A stretch of DNA of 64,000 bases from Bradyrhizobium ontarionense (GCF_021088345.1 NZ_CP088156.1:2542001-2606000), one strand, 5' to 3'; counted from the stretch's first letter, positions 28,736 to 37,832 are shown. Notes: generated by a model from the letters alone, not told the origin. Numbers and translations: made by a program.

Positions 28736-29440
28736 TCACAGCCCCAGATACGCCCTTCGGACATCCTTGTTGCCGCTGATCTCCGCCGACGTCCCCTGCA
28801 TCAGGACGCGGCCGGTCTGCAGGATGTAGGCGCGGTCGGCGATTTCCAGGCACTCGGCCATGCGCTGCTCGACGATCAGCACCGTCATGCCGGCGTCGCG
28901 GATGCGCTTCACGGCCTGGAAGATCTCGTCGACCAGCTTCGGCATGATGCCCTGCGACGGCTCATCGAGCATCAGCAGTCGCGGCCGGGTCATCAGCGCG
29001 CGGCCGATCGCCAGCATCTGCTGCTCGCCGCCGGACAAGGTCTCGGCGCGCTGCTCGAGCCGCTCGGCGAGGCGCGGAAACAGCTTGAACACGAAGTCGA
29101 GCGGCTCTTCGCGATTGGCCTCGCCGCGGTAGAGATAGCTGCCGAGCCGTAAATTGTCGCGCACCGAGAGCCGCGGAAACAGCCGCCGGTTCTCCGGCAC
29201 ATAGGCGATGCCCTTGGCCGTGATCAGATGCTGCGCCATGCCGTCGATGCGATTGCCGTCGAAGGTGACCTGGCCGGCCCGCGGTCGTTCGGCGCCGGCG
29301 ATCGACTTCAGTAGCGTCGACTTGCCGGCACCGTTGGCGCCGGCGACGCAGACGATCTCGCCCTGCTCGACGTCGATCGAGACGTTCGAGATCGCAACCA
29401 GGCCCTGATAGGCGGTGGTGACGTCACGCACCGACAGCAT
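28736..29440 (-). CDS. livF: Branched-chain amino acid type ABC transporter ATP-binding protein
   Basis: LivF-family ATPase of 234 residues. Walker A GANGAGKST, Q-loop YVPENRRLFPRLSV, signature LSGGEQQMLAIGRAL, Walker B LLMLDEPSQGI and switch histidine position VEQRM as usual in LivF. ATG at 29440 follows GGAGACCGCC; the start lies inside the end of livG (17-base overlap), giving tight coupling. It is the last gene of a binding protein-livH-livM-livG-livF operon. The ligand may be an amino acid, urea-like compound or amide. Confidence 0.93.
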   Translation of the reverse strand: MLSVRDVTTAYQGLVAISNVSIDVEQGEIVCVAGANGAGKSTLLKSIAGAERPRAGQVTFDGNRIDGMAQHLITAKGIAYVPENRRLFPRLSVRDNLRLGSYLYRGEANREEPLDFVFKLFPRLAERLEQRAETLSGGEQQMLAIGRALMTRPRLLMLDEPSQGIMPKLVDEIFQAVKRIRDAGMTVLIVEQRMAECLEIADRAYILQTGRVLMQGTSAEISGNKDVRRAYLGL

Positions 29441-30155
29441 GGCGGTCTCCGAGATAGGCGGAAATGACTTTGGGATCGCGGACGACGTCCGTGGGCCTGC
29501 CTTCGAGCAGCACCTTGCCGAGATCGAGCACGATGGCGCGGTCGACAAGCGGCATCACGATCTCCATGACATGCTCGACCATCAGCACGGTGATGCCGGT
29601 GTCGCGCACGCGGCGGACGAGCTCGACACCCTTCTGCGACTCGACCGGCGTCAGTCCGGTGAGGACCTCGTCGAGCAGCAGCAGCTTCGGTTCGGTGGCA
29701 AGCGCCCGCGCCACTTCGAGCCGCCGCTTTTCGGATGGCACGAGATCGCTGGCGAGCACGTCGGCGCGGGCGTCGAGGCCGCAGAACGCCAGCACCTCGT
29801 GCGCCTTGCGGCGGGCCTCGTGCATCACCTTGGTGCGCACCAACGCTCCGACGATGACGTTCTCGATCACCGTCATGGTCTCGAAGCTCTTGACCACCTG
29901 GAAGGTGCGCCCGATTCCAGCCTGGCAGCGTTCGGCCGCCGGCAGCGCCGTGACGTCCCTGCCCTCGAACAGGATCGTGCCTTCCGTGGGCTTGAACGCG
30001 CCGGCGATCAGGTTGAACAGGGTCGACTTGCCGGCGCCGTTCGGACCGATCAGGCCGACGATCTCGCCGCGGCCGACCGAGATCGAAACGTCGGAGTTTG
30101 CAGTCAGTCCCGAGAACCGCTGGGTGACGTTGCGGGTTTCCAACAGTGCCGTCAT
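29424..30155 (-). CDS. livG: Branched-chain amino acid type ABC transporter ATP-binding protein
   Basis: LivG-family ATPase of 243 residues: Walker A GPNGAGKST, the typical GIGRTFQVVKSFETMTV block, Walker B LLLLDEVLTGLTP and switch histidine VEHVME. The signature loop reads LVPSEKRRLEVARAL, lacking the glycine of the usual LSGGQ/LPYGxQ, and the base after the Walker B glutamate is Val instead of Pro. ATG at 30155 overlaps the livM stop as ATGA. The opposite ATPase LivF has a normal signature, so one nucleotide site may be weaker. Confidence 0.92.
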   Translation of the reverse strand: MTALLETRNVTQRFSGLTANSDVSISVGRGEIVGLIGPNGAGKSTLFNLIAGAFKPTEGTILFEGRDVTALPAAERCQAGIGRTFQVVKSFETMTVIENVIVGALVRTKVMHEARRKAHEVLAFCGLDARADVLASDLVPSEKRRLEVARALATEPKLLLLDEVLTGLTPVESQKGVELVRRVRDTGITVLMVEHVMEIVMPLVDRAIVLDLGKVLLEGRPTDVVRDPKVISAYLGDRHAVGA

Positions 30156-31156
30156 GACGCCACCGCCTCCCGGACCGGCTTGGCCGCCGCCTTTGGCTTG
30201 CGTGAGAACAGGCTGACCAGGCCCTGCGGCCGCGCCAGCGAGATCGCGATGATCAGGCCGCCATAGACGATGAGATCGACGCCGCGGCCCGAGCCTCCGA
30301 TATAGGACCGCGTCAGCTCGGTCAGCGGGATCAGGATCACCGCGCCCAGCATCGGGCCCCACAGGGTACCGATGCCGCCCAGCACCGCCGGCAGCGCCAT
30401 CAGCAGCGAGAACTGGAAGCCCATCACGCTTTCCGGATCGATGTAGGAGACGAACTGCCCGTAGAAGCTGCCGCCGATCGCGACCAGGAAGGCCGAGACG
30501 GCCGCCGCGCCCATCTTGGAATTGAACACGACGACACCGAGGCTTTCGGCCGCGAGCGGATTGTCCTTCACCGCGCGCCACCAGTATCCCCATTTGGAGT
30601 CCTCCAGCCACCAGGTGACGAACCAGGCGACGCAGGCCAGCACGAGAGCGAAATAGAAGTATGGCAGCTTGGAGCGGGTAAATTGGAACGTCAGCCAGGA
30701 GTCCTGCCTGATCGGGATGTCGATGCCGAGCGCGGCACCGGCCCAATCCCAGTTGTGGAACAGCAGCAGCGTGATCTCGGCGATCACGATGGTGGCGATC
30801 ACGAAGTAATGGCCTCCCAGACGAAAGCAGGGATAGCCGAGCGCCATCGCGATGACGGCGGAGAGGAGACCGCCGGCGAGCATGCCGAACCAGGGCAGCA
30901 CGCCGAACTTGGTGAACAGCAGCGCGGTGGTGTAGGCGCCGAGTCCGAAATACAGCGCATGCCCGAGCGAGATCTGTCCGCAATAGCCGGACAGGATGTT
31001 CCAGCTCTGCGACAGTGCCGCATACATCAGGGTCAGCACCATGATGTTCTGGACATAGACGTCCTTGACGAACAATGGCACGGCAGCGGCGATCGCGGCG
31101 AGGAAGGCGGCGACGACGAGGTCGCGGCGGCGACGTTGAATGAATGCCTGGTCCAT
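30152..31156 (-). CDS. livM: Branched-chain amino acid type ABC transporter permease
   Basis: LivM-family permease of 334 residues with about nine to ten membrane segments. The family block SGYCGQISLGHALYFGLGAYT is near residue 55, and AVLGGIGTLWGPMLGAVILIPLTEL near 235 is the ATPase-contact region. ATG at 31156 shares one base with the livH stop (TGATG). The N-terminus is RRRRD followed by a hydrophobic segment. The gene is fully embedded in the overlapping liv operon. Confidence 0.92.
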   Translation of the reverse strand: MDQAFIQRRRRDLVVAAFLAAIAAAVPLFVKDVYVQNIMVLTLMYAALSQSWNILSGYCGQISLGHALYFGLGAYTTALLFTKFGVLPWFGMLAGGLLSAVIAMALGYPCFRLGGHYFVIATIVIAEITLLLFHNWDWAGAALGIDIPIRQDSWLTFQFTRSKLPYFYFALVLACVAWFVTWWLEDSKWGYWWRAVKDNPLAAESLGVVVFNSKMGAAAVSAFLVAIGGSFYGQFVSYIDPESVMGFQFSLLMALPAVLGGIGTLWGPMLGAVILIPLTELTRSYIGGSGRGVDLIVYGGLIIAISLARPQGLVSLFSRKPKAAAKPVREAVAS

Positions 31157-32034
31157 CAGATCGATCCGAACAGGCCGCGCGGGCGGATGAAGACGACGAG
31201 CAGGTAGACGCCGTAGATGCCGACGGTCTTCAGCGACGGCGGCAGGATCAGGGTCGTGGTGGCCTCGACGAGGCCGACGATGATGCCGCCGGCGAAGGCG
31301 CCGAACACGCTGCCGAAGCCGCCGAGCGCGACCGTCACGTAAGCGATGGTCGCAAACGAGGCGCCGACGTCGGGGAAGACGTAGAAGAAGATCGACATGA
31401 CCGCACCCGCAAGACCGACCAGCGCCGCACCGAGCCCCCAGCCGAGCGCGAACACCTTGTTCTTGTCGATCCCGACCAGCGCCACCGCGCCGGCATCCTC
31501 GCGCGTCGCTTCCAGCGCGCGGCCGAAATCGGTGCGATGGATGAAGAAGTACAGTCCAGCGAACGCCGCGATCGCGATCAGCGCGCCGATCAGCTGCGGC
31601 TGCGGCAGGTAGATGCCGCCGATCGAGATGGTCTTGCCGCCGAGCCAGGAGTGCGGAATGCTGCGATAGTCGGGCGTGAAGAAATACTGCGCCACGCCGC
31701 GCATGAGGACCGCGAGGCCAAAGGTGGAGAAGATCTGCACCATGCCGGTATTGGCCTTGGCCCTGACCGCAAACCTGACGACCAAGAGATAGACCACCGC
31801 GCCGAACACGAACAATGCGGCGGCCACCAGCGGTGCCGCAAGCAACGGGTCGAGCGCAAAGAACGCAAACAGGAAGAAGGTTGCGTACATCGCGATCATC
31901 AGGAACTCGCCATGGGCGAAGTTCACGACGTCCATCAGGCCGAAGATGAGCGCTAAGCCCACGGCGATCAGGCCGTAGAGCAGACCCATCAGCAGGCCGC
32001 TGGCGAGACTTTGGATGATGGTTTCTGCTGTCAC
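31156..32034 (-). CDS. livH: Branched-chain amino acid type ABC transporter permease
   Basis: LivH-family permease of 292 residues with about eight helices; family blocks are GLALIFGLMDVVNFAHGEFL and VTVALGGFGSVFGAFAGGIIVGL. GTG at 32034 (VTAETIIQSL) is chosen because GGGGGAG lies nine bases upstream. The frame stays open to 32136, but that extension (starting MLRHCEERSDEAIQ) is only the translation of the palindromic repeat at 32050-32130 and should not be annotated as protein. It is separated from the binding-protein gene by this repeat. Confidence 0.92.
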   Translation of the reverse strand: MTAETIIQSLASGLLMGLLYGLIAVGLALIFGLMDVVNFAHGEFLMIAMYATFFLFAFFALDPLLAAPLVAAALFVFGAVVYLLVVRFAVRAKANTGMVQIFSTFGLAVLMRGVAQYFFTPDYRSIPHSWLGGKTISIGGIYLPQPQLIGALIAIAAFAGLYFFIHRTDFGRALEATREDAGAVALVGIDKNKVFALGWGLGAALVGLAGAVMSIFFYVFPDVGASFATIAYVTVALGGFGSVFGAFAGGIIVGLVEATTTLILPPSLKTVGIYGVYLLVVFIRPRGLFGSI

Positions 32035-32049
32035 TTCAATTGCTCCCCC

Positions 32050-32130
32050 GTCATTGCGAGCGAAGCGAAGCAATCCAGACCTTCTTTCGGTCTCCTGGAT
32101 TGCTTCGTCGCTGCGCTCCTCGCAATGACG
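32050..32130. repeat. Palindromic intergenic repeat, family B copy 1
   Basis: Starts GTCATTGCGAGCGAAGCGAA and ends in its inverse, CTCCTCGCAATGAC, with inner arms CAATCCAG / CTGGATTG. Copies also lie at 37978-38056, 53073-53146 and 54464-54543. It sits inside the liv operon, between the binding-protein gene and livH. Confidence 0.9.
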
Positions 32131-32192
32131 GAGCAAAACCGATGCTCCGTCATAATCCGATAAAGAACGCCGCCCCTCGTCCCGTGAGTTCG

Positions 32193-33437
32193 TTACTTCA
32201 TCGGCCAGATGGCCTCGGCCACCGCGGCCTGAGCCGGGAAGATCGTGACGAACTTGCCGCCGACATATTGCAGCAGCACGGGATCGGCGTCGTTGTTCTG
32301 GCCGCTCTCGTCGAACTTCACCCGCTTCCAGGGCATGATGGTCTGCTCGCCCGGCATCTCGGTCGCGGCCAGCGCATCGCGGATCTTCTCACCGTCGGCC
32401 GACTTGGCGCGGTTGATGGCGTCGGCCATCACGATCAGGCCCATGAACTGGCGCGACGAGAAGTCGTTGAGGTCCTTGCCCGACTTGGCCTTGAACATGT
32501 CGTTGATCTTGCCGACCATCGGCCGCTTGGCGGCGAGGTCGAGCGAGAACGAGCCCCGCGAGATCACGCCTTCGAGCTTGTCGCCGACCGCGTCGTAGAG
32601 CGCCTTCTCGGAGAAGCCGGCGTCCTGCGCCACGATCGCGTTCGGCTTGTAGCCGAGCTCGGCCATGGTCTTGACCAGGAGGATGCCGTCGGTGGTGTAG
32701 CTCGACGGCATCAGCACGTCGGCATTGGCGGCCTTGAGCTGCTGCACCTCGGCCGACAGCGACGGCGAGTTGGCGCGGTACTTGATGTCGGCGACGATCT
32801 TGTAGCCGCGCTCGTTGGCGAGCTTGAGCTGGGCGTTGCCGGAGTCGGTGCCGAAGATGGTGTCCTCGTGGAACAGCGCCAAGGTCTCGATCTTGGTGCC
32901 CTTCTTCTTCATCATGTCGAAGAAGTCGAACATGGCGCCGGAGAACATCTCGTCATGGGGCGCTGCGCGGAAGTAGTACTTCAAGCCGCGGCGATGCAGG
33001 CTCGGCGAGGAGTTGTCGGCCGAGAGATACGGGATCTGGTAGCGTTCGCAGGTCTGGCTCGCGGTGACCGCGACGGCGCTCTGATAGGAGCCGATGATGG
33101 CCGAAACCTTCTCCTGCGTGATCAGGCGCTCGGCCTCGGCGCGGCCCTTCTGCGGATCGGCCTGGTGGTCGGCGAACACCAGCTTGATCTTGGCGCCGCC
33201 GAGGCCGGGCAAGCCCTCTGTACGCGCCAGCGGCAGGTCGTAGTCGTATTTGCCGTTGATGATCTCGGCCGCGGTCTCGAAGGCGCGCTGTGCGTCGACG
33301 CCGATCTGGGCGCTGGCGCCGGAGAACGGGTAGATGACGCCGATCTTCACCTCTGAAGTCTGGGCGCGGGCGGCGATCGGCCCGAGCGCGGCGGCGGCGG
33401 TTGCTCCAAGCAAGACGTTGCGGCGCGTAATGGTCAT
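32193..33437 (-). CDS. Periplasmic binding protein, branched-chain amino acid (LivK) type
   Basis: Type I periplasmic binding protein of 414 residues with a Tat-like signal (ITRRNVLLGATAAAALG, cleavage near ARA-QT at about 25). Family blocks: VKIGVIYPFSGASAQIG, VSAIIGSYQSAVAVTASQ and LALFHEDTIFGTDSGNAQ. ATG at 33437 follows GAGG. It is the first transporter gene of the minus-strand liv operon, 85 bases after the DUF1445 gene stop, so both could be co-transcribed. The ligand is unknown; the carbamoylase-like hydrolase next door hints at an amide, ureido or amino acid substrate. Confidence 0.92.
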   Translation of the reverse strand: MTITRRNVLLGATAAAALGPIAARAQTSEVKIGVIYPFSGASAQIGVDAQRAFETAAEIINGKYDYDLPLARTEGLPGLGGAKIKLVFADHQADPQKGRAEAERLITQEKVSAIIGSYQSAVAVTASQTCERYQIPYLSADNSSPSLHRRGLKYYFRAAPHDEMFSGAMFDFFDMMKKKGTKIETLALFHEDTIFGTDSGNAQLKLANERGYKIVADIKYRANSPSLSAEVQQLKAANADVLMPSSYTTDGILLVKTMAELGYKPNAIVAQDAGFSEKALYDAVGDKLEGVISRGSFSLDLAAKRPMVGKINDMFKAKSGKDLNDFSSRQFMGLIVMADAINRAKSADGEKIRDALAATEMPGEQTIMPWKRVKFDESGQNNDADPVLLQYVGGKFVTIFPAQAAVAEAIWPMK

Positions 33438-33522
33438 TGCAAGATCCTCTGATGAACGGCTGAGATCGATGAAGCGGTTGACGGCGTCGGTAAAGCCTCA
33501 AGAAGCGGCATGTGCTGCCTGA

Positions 33523-34350
33523 TTAGAGCACGGCGAGATCCTTGTTCCTGAGATCGGTGATCAGCATCAGGCCCGGCGCGTGGGTGATCGCGAACGGCAG
33601 CTTCGCGGCCGCGATCACCGCCTGCGGTGTCACGCCGCAGGCCCAGAATACGGGAATTTCGTCGGTGGCGACGGGCACCGGATCGCCGTAGTCGGGCGTG
33701 TTGATGTCGGCGATGCCGATCAGATCTGGATGGCCGAGATGCACCGGCGCGCCGTGCACGGCGGGAAAGCGCGTCGTGATCTGCACCGCGCGGATCGCCT
33801 GCGCCGGCTTGAACGGACGCATCGACACCACCATGGGCCCGGCAAACGGCCCCGACGGCGTGCAGGCAATGTTGGTGCGGTACATCGGCACCCGGCAGCC
33901 CTGCTCGATGTGGCGGATCGGCAGGCCGTCGGCCATCAGCGCCTCTTCGAACGAGAACGAGCAGCCGAGCACGAAGGTGACGAGATCGTCGCGCCAATGC
34001 GCAAGCAGATCGGTCGGCTCCTCGACCATCTCGCCGTCGCGCCAGACACGATAGCGCGGCACGTCGGTGCGAATGTCGAGGTCGGCGCCGAGCGCGGGGA
34101 TGTGCGGATCGCCGGGATCGGACATGCCGATGATCGGGCACGGCTTCGGATTGAGCTGGCAGAAGCGGTGGAAGGCGCCGGCGTACTTCTCCGGCAGGAT
34201 GGCGAGGTTGCCCTGCACGAAGCCATTGGCGACGCCCGCCGTGCTCCAGCCCTTGCCGGTGCGGTAATCCAGACGGGCCTGATGGCTCGGAAGAAGCTCC
34301 GTTCCACCGGCTGGTTGCTGCACTGCCATAGAAACAGTCATTTGAGCCAT
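33523..34350 (-). CDS. DUF1445 / D-glutamate cyclase-type hydro-lyase
   Basis: Protein of 275 residues of the DUF1445 (YcsI) family, with the blocks [62 protein letters not shown] and [12 protein letters not shown] mammalian member of the wider family is a D-glutamate cyclase giving 5-oxo-D-proline; bacterial members are called putative hydro-lyases. ATG at 34350 is used; ATG at 34341 is possible. It is divergent from a LysR regulator and upstream of a LivK-type binding protein, so a role in catabolism of an imported amino acid or lactam is inferred. Confidence 0.87.
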   Translation of the reverse strand: MAQMTVSMAVQQPAGGTELLPSHQARLDYRTGKGWSTAGVANGFVQGNLAILPEKYAGAFHRFCQLNPKPCPIIGMSDPGDPHIPALGADLDIRTDVPRYRVWRDGEMVEEPTDLLAHWRDDLVTFVLGCSFSFEEALMADGLPIRHIEQGCRVPMYRTNIACTPSGPFAGPMVVSMRPFKPAQAIRAVQITTRFPAVHGAPVHLGHPDLIGIADINTPDYGDPVPVATDEIPVFWACGVTPQAVIAAAKLPFAITHAPGLMLITDLRNKDLAVL

Positions 34351-34419
34351 TTGCCTAATATCTCGACAAACTCACTCAACCTCAGCCATGATATAAAGTC
34401 TAATCTTCGTTTTTAATCA

Positions 34420-34442
34420 GGATCGATAAGACAAATTGATCC
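34420..34442. promoter_or_regulatory. Inverted repeat, possible LysR-type operator
   Basis: GGATC and GATCC flank 13 bases, with an inner AT/AT match, directly upstream of the LysR gene and in the divergent region with the DUF1445 gene. Position and T-N11-A-like form fit LysR-type autoregulation, but this is inference. Confidence 0.35.
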
Positions 34443-34454
34443 GAGGTGGGCCCG

Positions 34455-35417
34455 ATGTTGGATTTCCGTTCCATCGAGACATTCCTGTGGGTGGTCAAGC
34501 TCGGCAGCTTCCGGGGCGCGGCGCAGCGGCTCAATACCACCCAGCCCGCCATTTCCCAGCGCATCGCCCAGCTCGAGCGCGAGCTCGGCGTCAAGCTGCT
34601 CAACCGCGATCATCGCGTGGCCTCGCCGACCGCTGTTGGACGCCAGATGCTGGTCTATGCGGAGAAGCTGATCGGCCTGCGCGCGGAGATGCTGGCGGAG
34701 GTCGGCGACCGCTCGGCCATGCGCGGCGTGCTCCGGCTCGGCGTTGCAGAAACGATCGTGCACGACTGGCTGCCGCGGCTGATCAAGCGCGTCAACGAGA
34801 GCTATCCCAATTTGTCGCTGGAGATCGAGGTCGACGTCACGCCCAATTTGCACGCGCGGCTCCTGGCGCAGGAGATCGAGCTGGCCTTCGCACTCGGCTC
34901 CCCCTCCGCGCCCGGCATCCGCAGCCGCGTGCTGTGCGATTATCCCATCAGCTTTCTCGCGAGCCCCGCCCTCGGCCTCGGTCCCGGGCTCGTCACAGCC
35001 GAGGACATGGCGCGGTTTCCGATCATCACCTTCCCGCGCAAGACGCAGCCCTATGACAACGTGCGCTCGCTGTTCAATCGCCCGCATCTGCCGCCGATGC
35101 GGCTGCATGCCAGCGCCTCCCTGGCGACCGTGATTCACATGGCGATCGAGGGGCTGGGCGTGGCCGTCATTCCCGCCGCGATCGTCGCGCAGGAGCTCGC
35201 CAGCGGCCGCCTGCAGGAGCTCAAGACGGATCTTCGGATTCCGCCGCTGACCTTCACCGCAAGCTGGCTGTCGTCCCCCGAAATGGTTGCGATCGAGCGC
35301 GTCGCCGAGCTCGCAGCCAGAACCGCGCAGACGGCCAGCCATCCGGCCGCGTCGGTTGACGCCGTCGCCGCAGCGCGCGATGGACAGGACGCCGGAGTAC
35401 AGGGACTTCAAGCATGA
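34455..35417 (+). CDS. LysR-family transcriptional regulator
   Basis: LysR-type regulator of 320 residues. The winged helix-turn-helix is at residues 1-60 (FLWVVKLGSFRGAAQRLNTT, QPAISQRIAQLERELGVKLL), and the effector domain from about 90 to 295 (LRLGVAETIVHDWLPRLI, VIPAAIVAQEL). ATG at 34455 lies eight bases from GAGG; GTG at 34446 overlaps that site. Its stop overlaps the hydrolase start as ATGA, so it is co-transcribed with the carbamoylase-like gene, and it is divergent from the DUF1445-liv operon, its likely target. Confidence 0.92.
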   Translation: MLDFRSIETFLWVVKLGSFRGAAQRLNTTQPAISQRIAQLERELGVKLLNRDHRVASPTAVGRQMLVYAEKLIGLRAEMLAEVGDRSAMRGVLRLGVAETIVHDWLPRLIKRVNESYPNLSLEIEVDVTPNLHARLLAQEIELAFALGSPSAPGIRSRVLCDYPISFLASPALGLGPGLVTAEDMARFPIITFPRKTQPYDNVRSLFNRPHLPPMRLHASASLATVIHMAIEGLGVAVIPAAIVAQELASGRLQELKTDLRIPPLTFTASWLSSPEMVAIERVAELAARTAQTASHPAASVDAVAAARDGQDAGVQGLQA

Positions 35418-36664
35418 GCCGCGCCGTCACCAATCTACAGATCGATTCCGCCCGCCTCTGGGACAGCATCCACGAGACCGCCAGGTTCGGCGCCACGCCG
35501 AAGGGCGGCGTGCGCCGGCTGACCCTGAGCCAGGAGGACAAGCAGGTCCGCGACTGGTTTCGCAAGGCCTGCGAGGACGCCGGCCTCGAGGTGCACGTCG
35601 ATACGCTCGGCTCGATGTTCGGCCTCCGCAAAGGCCGCGACATGTCGAAGCTGCCGGTCGGGCTCGGCTCGCATCTCGATACGCAGCCGACCGGCGGCAA
35701 GTTCGACGGCATCCTCGGCACGCTCGGTGCGCTGGAGGTGATCCGCACGCTCAACGACGCCGGCGTCGAGACCGACGCCCCGCTCTGCATCGTCAACTGG
35801 ACCAACGAGGAAGGCTCGCGCTTCGCCCCGGCCATGATGGCCTCCGCCGCCTATGTCGGCGACTTCACCGTCGAGGACATTTTGTCGCGCAAGGACGCCG
35901 AGGGCACGACCGTCGGCGCGGCGCTGGACGGCATCGGCTATCGCGGTGCGACCAAGGTCGGCACGCAGAAATTCTCAGGCTTCGTCGAGCTGCACATCGA
36001 GCAGGGCCCAATCCTGGAGGCCGAGAGCAAGACCATCGGCGTCGTCGATCACGGCCAGGGCGTGTTCTGGTACGACGGCAAGGTCACGGGCTTCGAGAGC
36101 CATGCCGGTTCGACCCCGATGCCGCTGCGGCGCGACGCGCTGCTCGCGCTGTCGGAGTTCGCGCTGACCTTGGAACAGATCGCGCTGAAGCTCGGGCCGA
36201 ATGCGGTCGCCACCATCGGCGAGGCCGTGATCGCCAATCCCTCGCGCAACGTCATCCCCGGCGAGATCGCCTTCACCATCGACTGCCGCAGCGCCAATGC
36301 CGACACGCTCGAGGCCCTCGATGCCAGCCTGCGGGCTGCGGCAGGCGAGATCGCGAAGAAACGACGCGTGGAGATCGCGATCGACCAGGTCTGGCGCAAG
36401 CCGCCGACCCATTTCGATCCCAAGCTCGTCGACGCCGTCGAGCGCGCCGCCGGCACGCTCGGCTATTCGCACCGGCGCATCACCTCCGGCGCCGGCCACG
36501 ACGCCTGCAATCTCAACACCATCATGCCGGCGGCGATGGTGTTCGTGCCCTGCAAGGACGGCATCAGCCACAACGAGCTGGAGGATGCGACGCAATCCGA
36601 CTGCGCGGCCGGCGCCAACGTCCTGCTGCACACCGTGCTGTCGCTGGCGGGCGTGGCGTCGTGA
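35414..36664 (+). CDS. Zn-dependent hydrolase, M20 carbamoylase / allantoate amidohydrolase family
   Basis: Binuclear metal hydrolase of 416 residues of the N-carbamoyl-L-amino acid hydrolase / beta-ureidopropionase / allantoate amidohydrolase group. Metal-ligand blocks are GSHLDTQPTGGKFDGILG, NEEGSRFAP, ELHIEQGP and GISHNELE; the dimerisation lid domain runs from about 210 to 325 (GFESHAGSTPMPLRRD). It cleaves N-carbamoyl or ureido groups, releasing ammonia and CO2 or urea. It overlaps the LysR gene by four bases. The exact substrate cannot be chosen from sequence. Confidence 0.9.
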   Translation: MSRAVTNLQIDSARLWDSIHETARFGATPKGGVRRLTLSQEDKQVRDWFRKACEDAGLEVHVDTLGSMFGLRKGRDMSKLPVGLGSHLDTQPTGGKFDGILGTLGALEVIRTLNDAGVETDAPLCIVNWTNEEGSRFAPAMMASAAYVGDFTVEDILSRKDAEGTTVGAALDGIGYRGATKVGTQKFSGFVELHIEQGPILEAESKTIGVVDHGQGVFWYDGKVTGFESHAGSTPMPLRRDALLALSEFALTLEQIALKLGPNAVATIGEAVIANPSRNVIPGEIAFTIDCRSANADTLEALDASLRAAAGEIAKKRRVEIAIDQVWRKPPTHFDPKLVDAVERAAGTLGYSHRRITSGAGHDACNLNTIMPAAMVFVPCKDGISHNELEDATQSDCAAGANVLLHTVLSLAGVAS

Positions 36665-36735
36665 TCGGCTAAGTCAGCTGGCTCCATTGGACTATCAGTG
36701 ATCAATCATAAGCCTGAATAGCGCAGGCACGCTGG

Positions 36736-36870
36736 GCTCCCCTCCCCCCGCCGCAATCGCGCAGCGATTGTCGGCAGCGGGGAGGGGTTGGGGGTGGGGG
36801 TCCACAACGGCGGTATCGCCCGGGGCTACCCCCCCTCCCCACCCCTCCCCCACAAGGGGGGAGGGAGTTC
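36736..36870. repeat. GC-rich palindromic repeat, C-like
   Basis: Built of CTCCCCTCCCC / GGGGAGGGG-type arms, an inner hairpin GCCGCAATCGCGCAGCGATTG, and an end CTCCCCCACAAGGGGGGAG like that of the 28393-28549 repeat. It fills most of the gap before the hydroxyacid dehydrogenase gene. Confidence 0.7.
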
Positions 36871-36917
36871 ACCTTCGTTGCCTCACTAGCTAGGCTGGAC
36901 AGTTAGGAGACCATCAC

Positions 36918-37832
36918 GTGCGCGGAGTTTTCATCGACGCCAACGAGTCGCTTGCCGGGATCTTCGAGCGGCAGCGCAAATCAGGCGATCCCGAGATGCG
37001 CGTGCATCTCGACCCCGACATCAAGCCGGAGGACTGGCCGGCGATCCTCGGCGGCGCCGAGATCGGCATCGTCGACCACACCGCCCTGCCGACCGATGTC
37101 GCGAAGCAATGCAAAGGGCTCAAGCACGTCGTGTTCTTAGGCACCGGCGCGCGCAGCTACATGAACCCTGAGGAGCTCAGCGAGCTCGGCATCACGGTGC
37201 ACCTCATCAAGGGCTATGGCGACACCGCCGTTGCGGAAGCCGCTGTCGCGCTGATGTGGGCGTCGGCCCGCGGCCTCGCGCAGATGGATCGCGAGATGCG
37301 CGCCGGCAACTGGCTGCGCGACGACGGCATGCAGCTCACCGGCAAGACGCTCGGCCTGATCGGCTTCGGCGGCATCGCCGCGGAAGTGGCGCGCATCGCG
37401 TCGGGCAGCGGCATGAAGGTGATCGCCTGGAACCGTTCGCCGAAGAGCCATCCGGGCATCGACTTCGTCGATCTCGACACGCTGCTGAAACAGAGCCATG
37501 TCGTGTCGCTGCATCTCCTGCTCAACGACGACACAAGCGGCTTCCTGTCGCGCGAGCGCATCGCGCAGATGCGCCCCGGCGTGATCTTCGTCAATACGGC
37601 GCGCGCCGCCATCGTCGACGAGCCCGCCATGATCGACGCGTTGCGATCAGGCCACATCCGCCACGCCGGCCTCGACGTCTTCAACACCGAGCCGCTGCCG
37701 GCCGGCCACGTGCTGACGACGATCCCGAACGTGACGCTGTCGGCGCATTCCGCCTTCCGCACCCCGGAGGCGAGCGAGAACCTGATCCACGCGGCATGGG
37801 AGCATTGCCGCCGGGTGGCGGCTGACGCGTAG
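36918..37832 (+). CDS. D-isomer-specific 2-hydroxyacid dehydrogenase
   Basis: NAD(P)-dependent oxidoreductase of 304 residues that interconverts 2-keto and D-2-hydroxy acids. The Rossmann block is LTGKTLGLIGFGGIAAEVAR (about 140-159); catalytic Arg is in NTARAAIVDE, Glu in GLDVFNTEPLP and His in LSAHSAFRTPEA. The start is GTG at 36918, eight bases from AGGAG. The TAG stop at 37830-37832 is the first bases of the palindromic repeat at 37829-37971, so the repeat defines the end of the protein. No operon partner; substrate unknown. Confidence 0.9.
   Translation: MRGVFIDANESLAGIFERQRKSGDPEMRVHLDPDIKPEDWPAILGGAEIGIVDHTALPTDVAKQCKGLKHVVFLGTGARSYMNPEELSELGITVHLIKGYGDTAVAEAAVALMWASARGLAQMDREMRAGNWLRDDGMQLTGKTLGLIGFGGIAAEVARIASGSGMKVIAWNRSPKSHPGIDFVDLDTLLKQSHVVSLHLLLNDDTSGFLSRERIAQMRPGVIFVNTARAAIVDEPAMIDALRSGHIRHAGLDVFNTEPLPAGHVLTTIPNVTLSAHSAFRTPEASENLIHAAWEHCRRVAADA

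Noticed and set aside
32035..32136. N-terminal extension of livH (MLRHCEERSDEAIQ...)
   Set aside because: It is the translation of palindromic repeat family B; GTG at 32034 has a good ribosome site.
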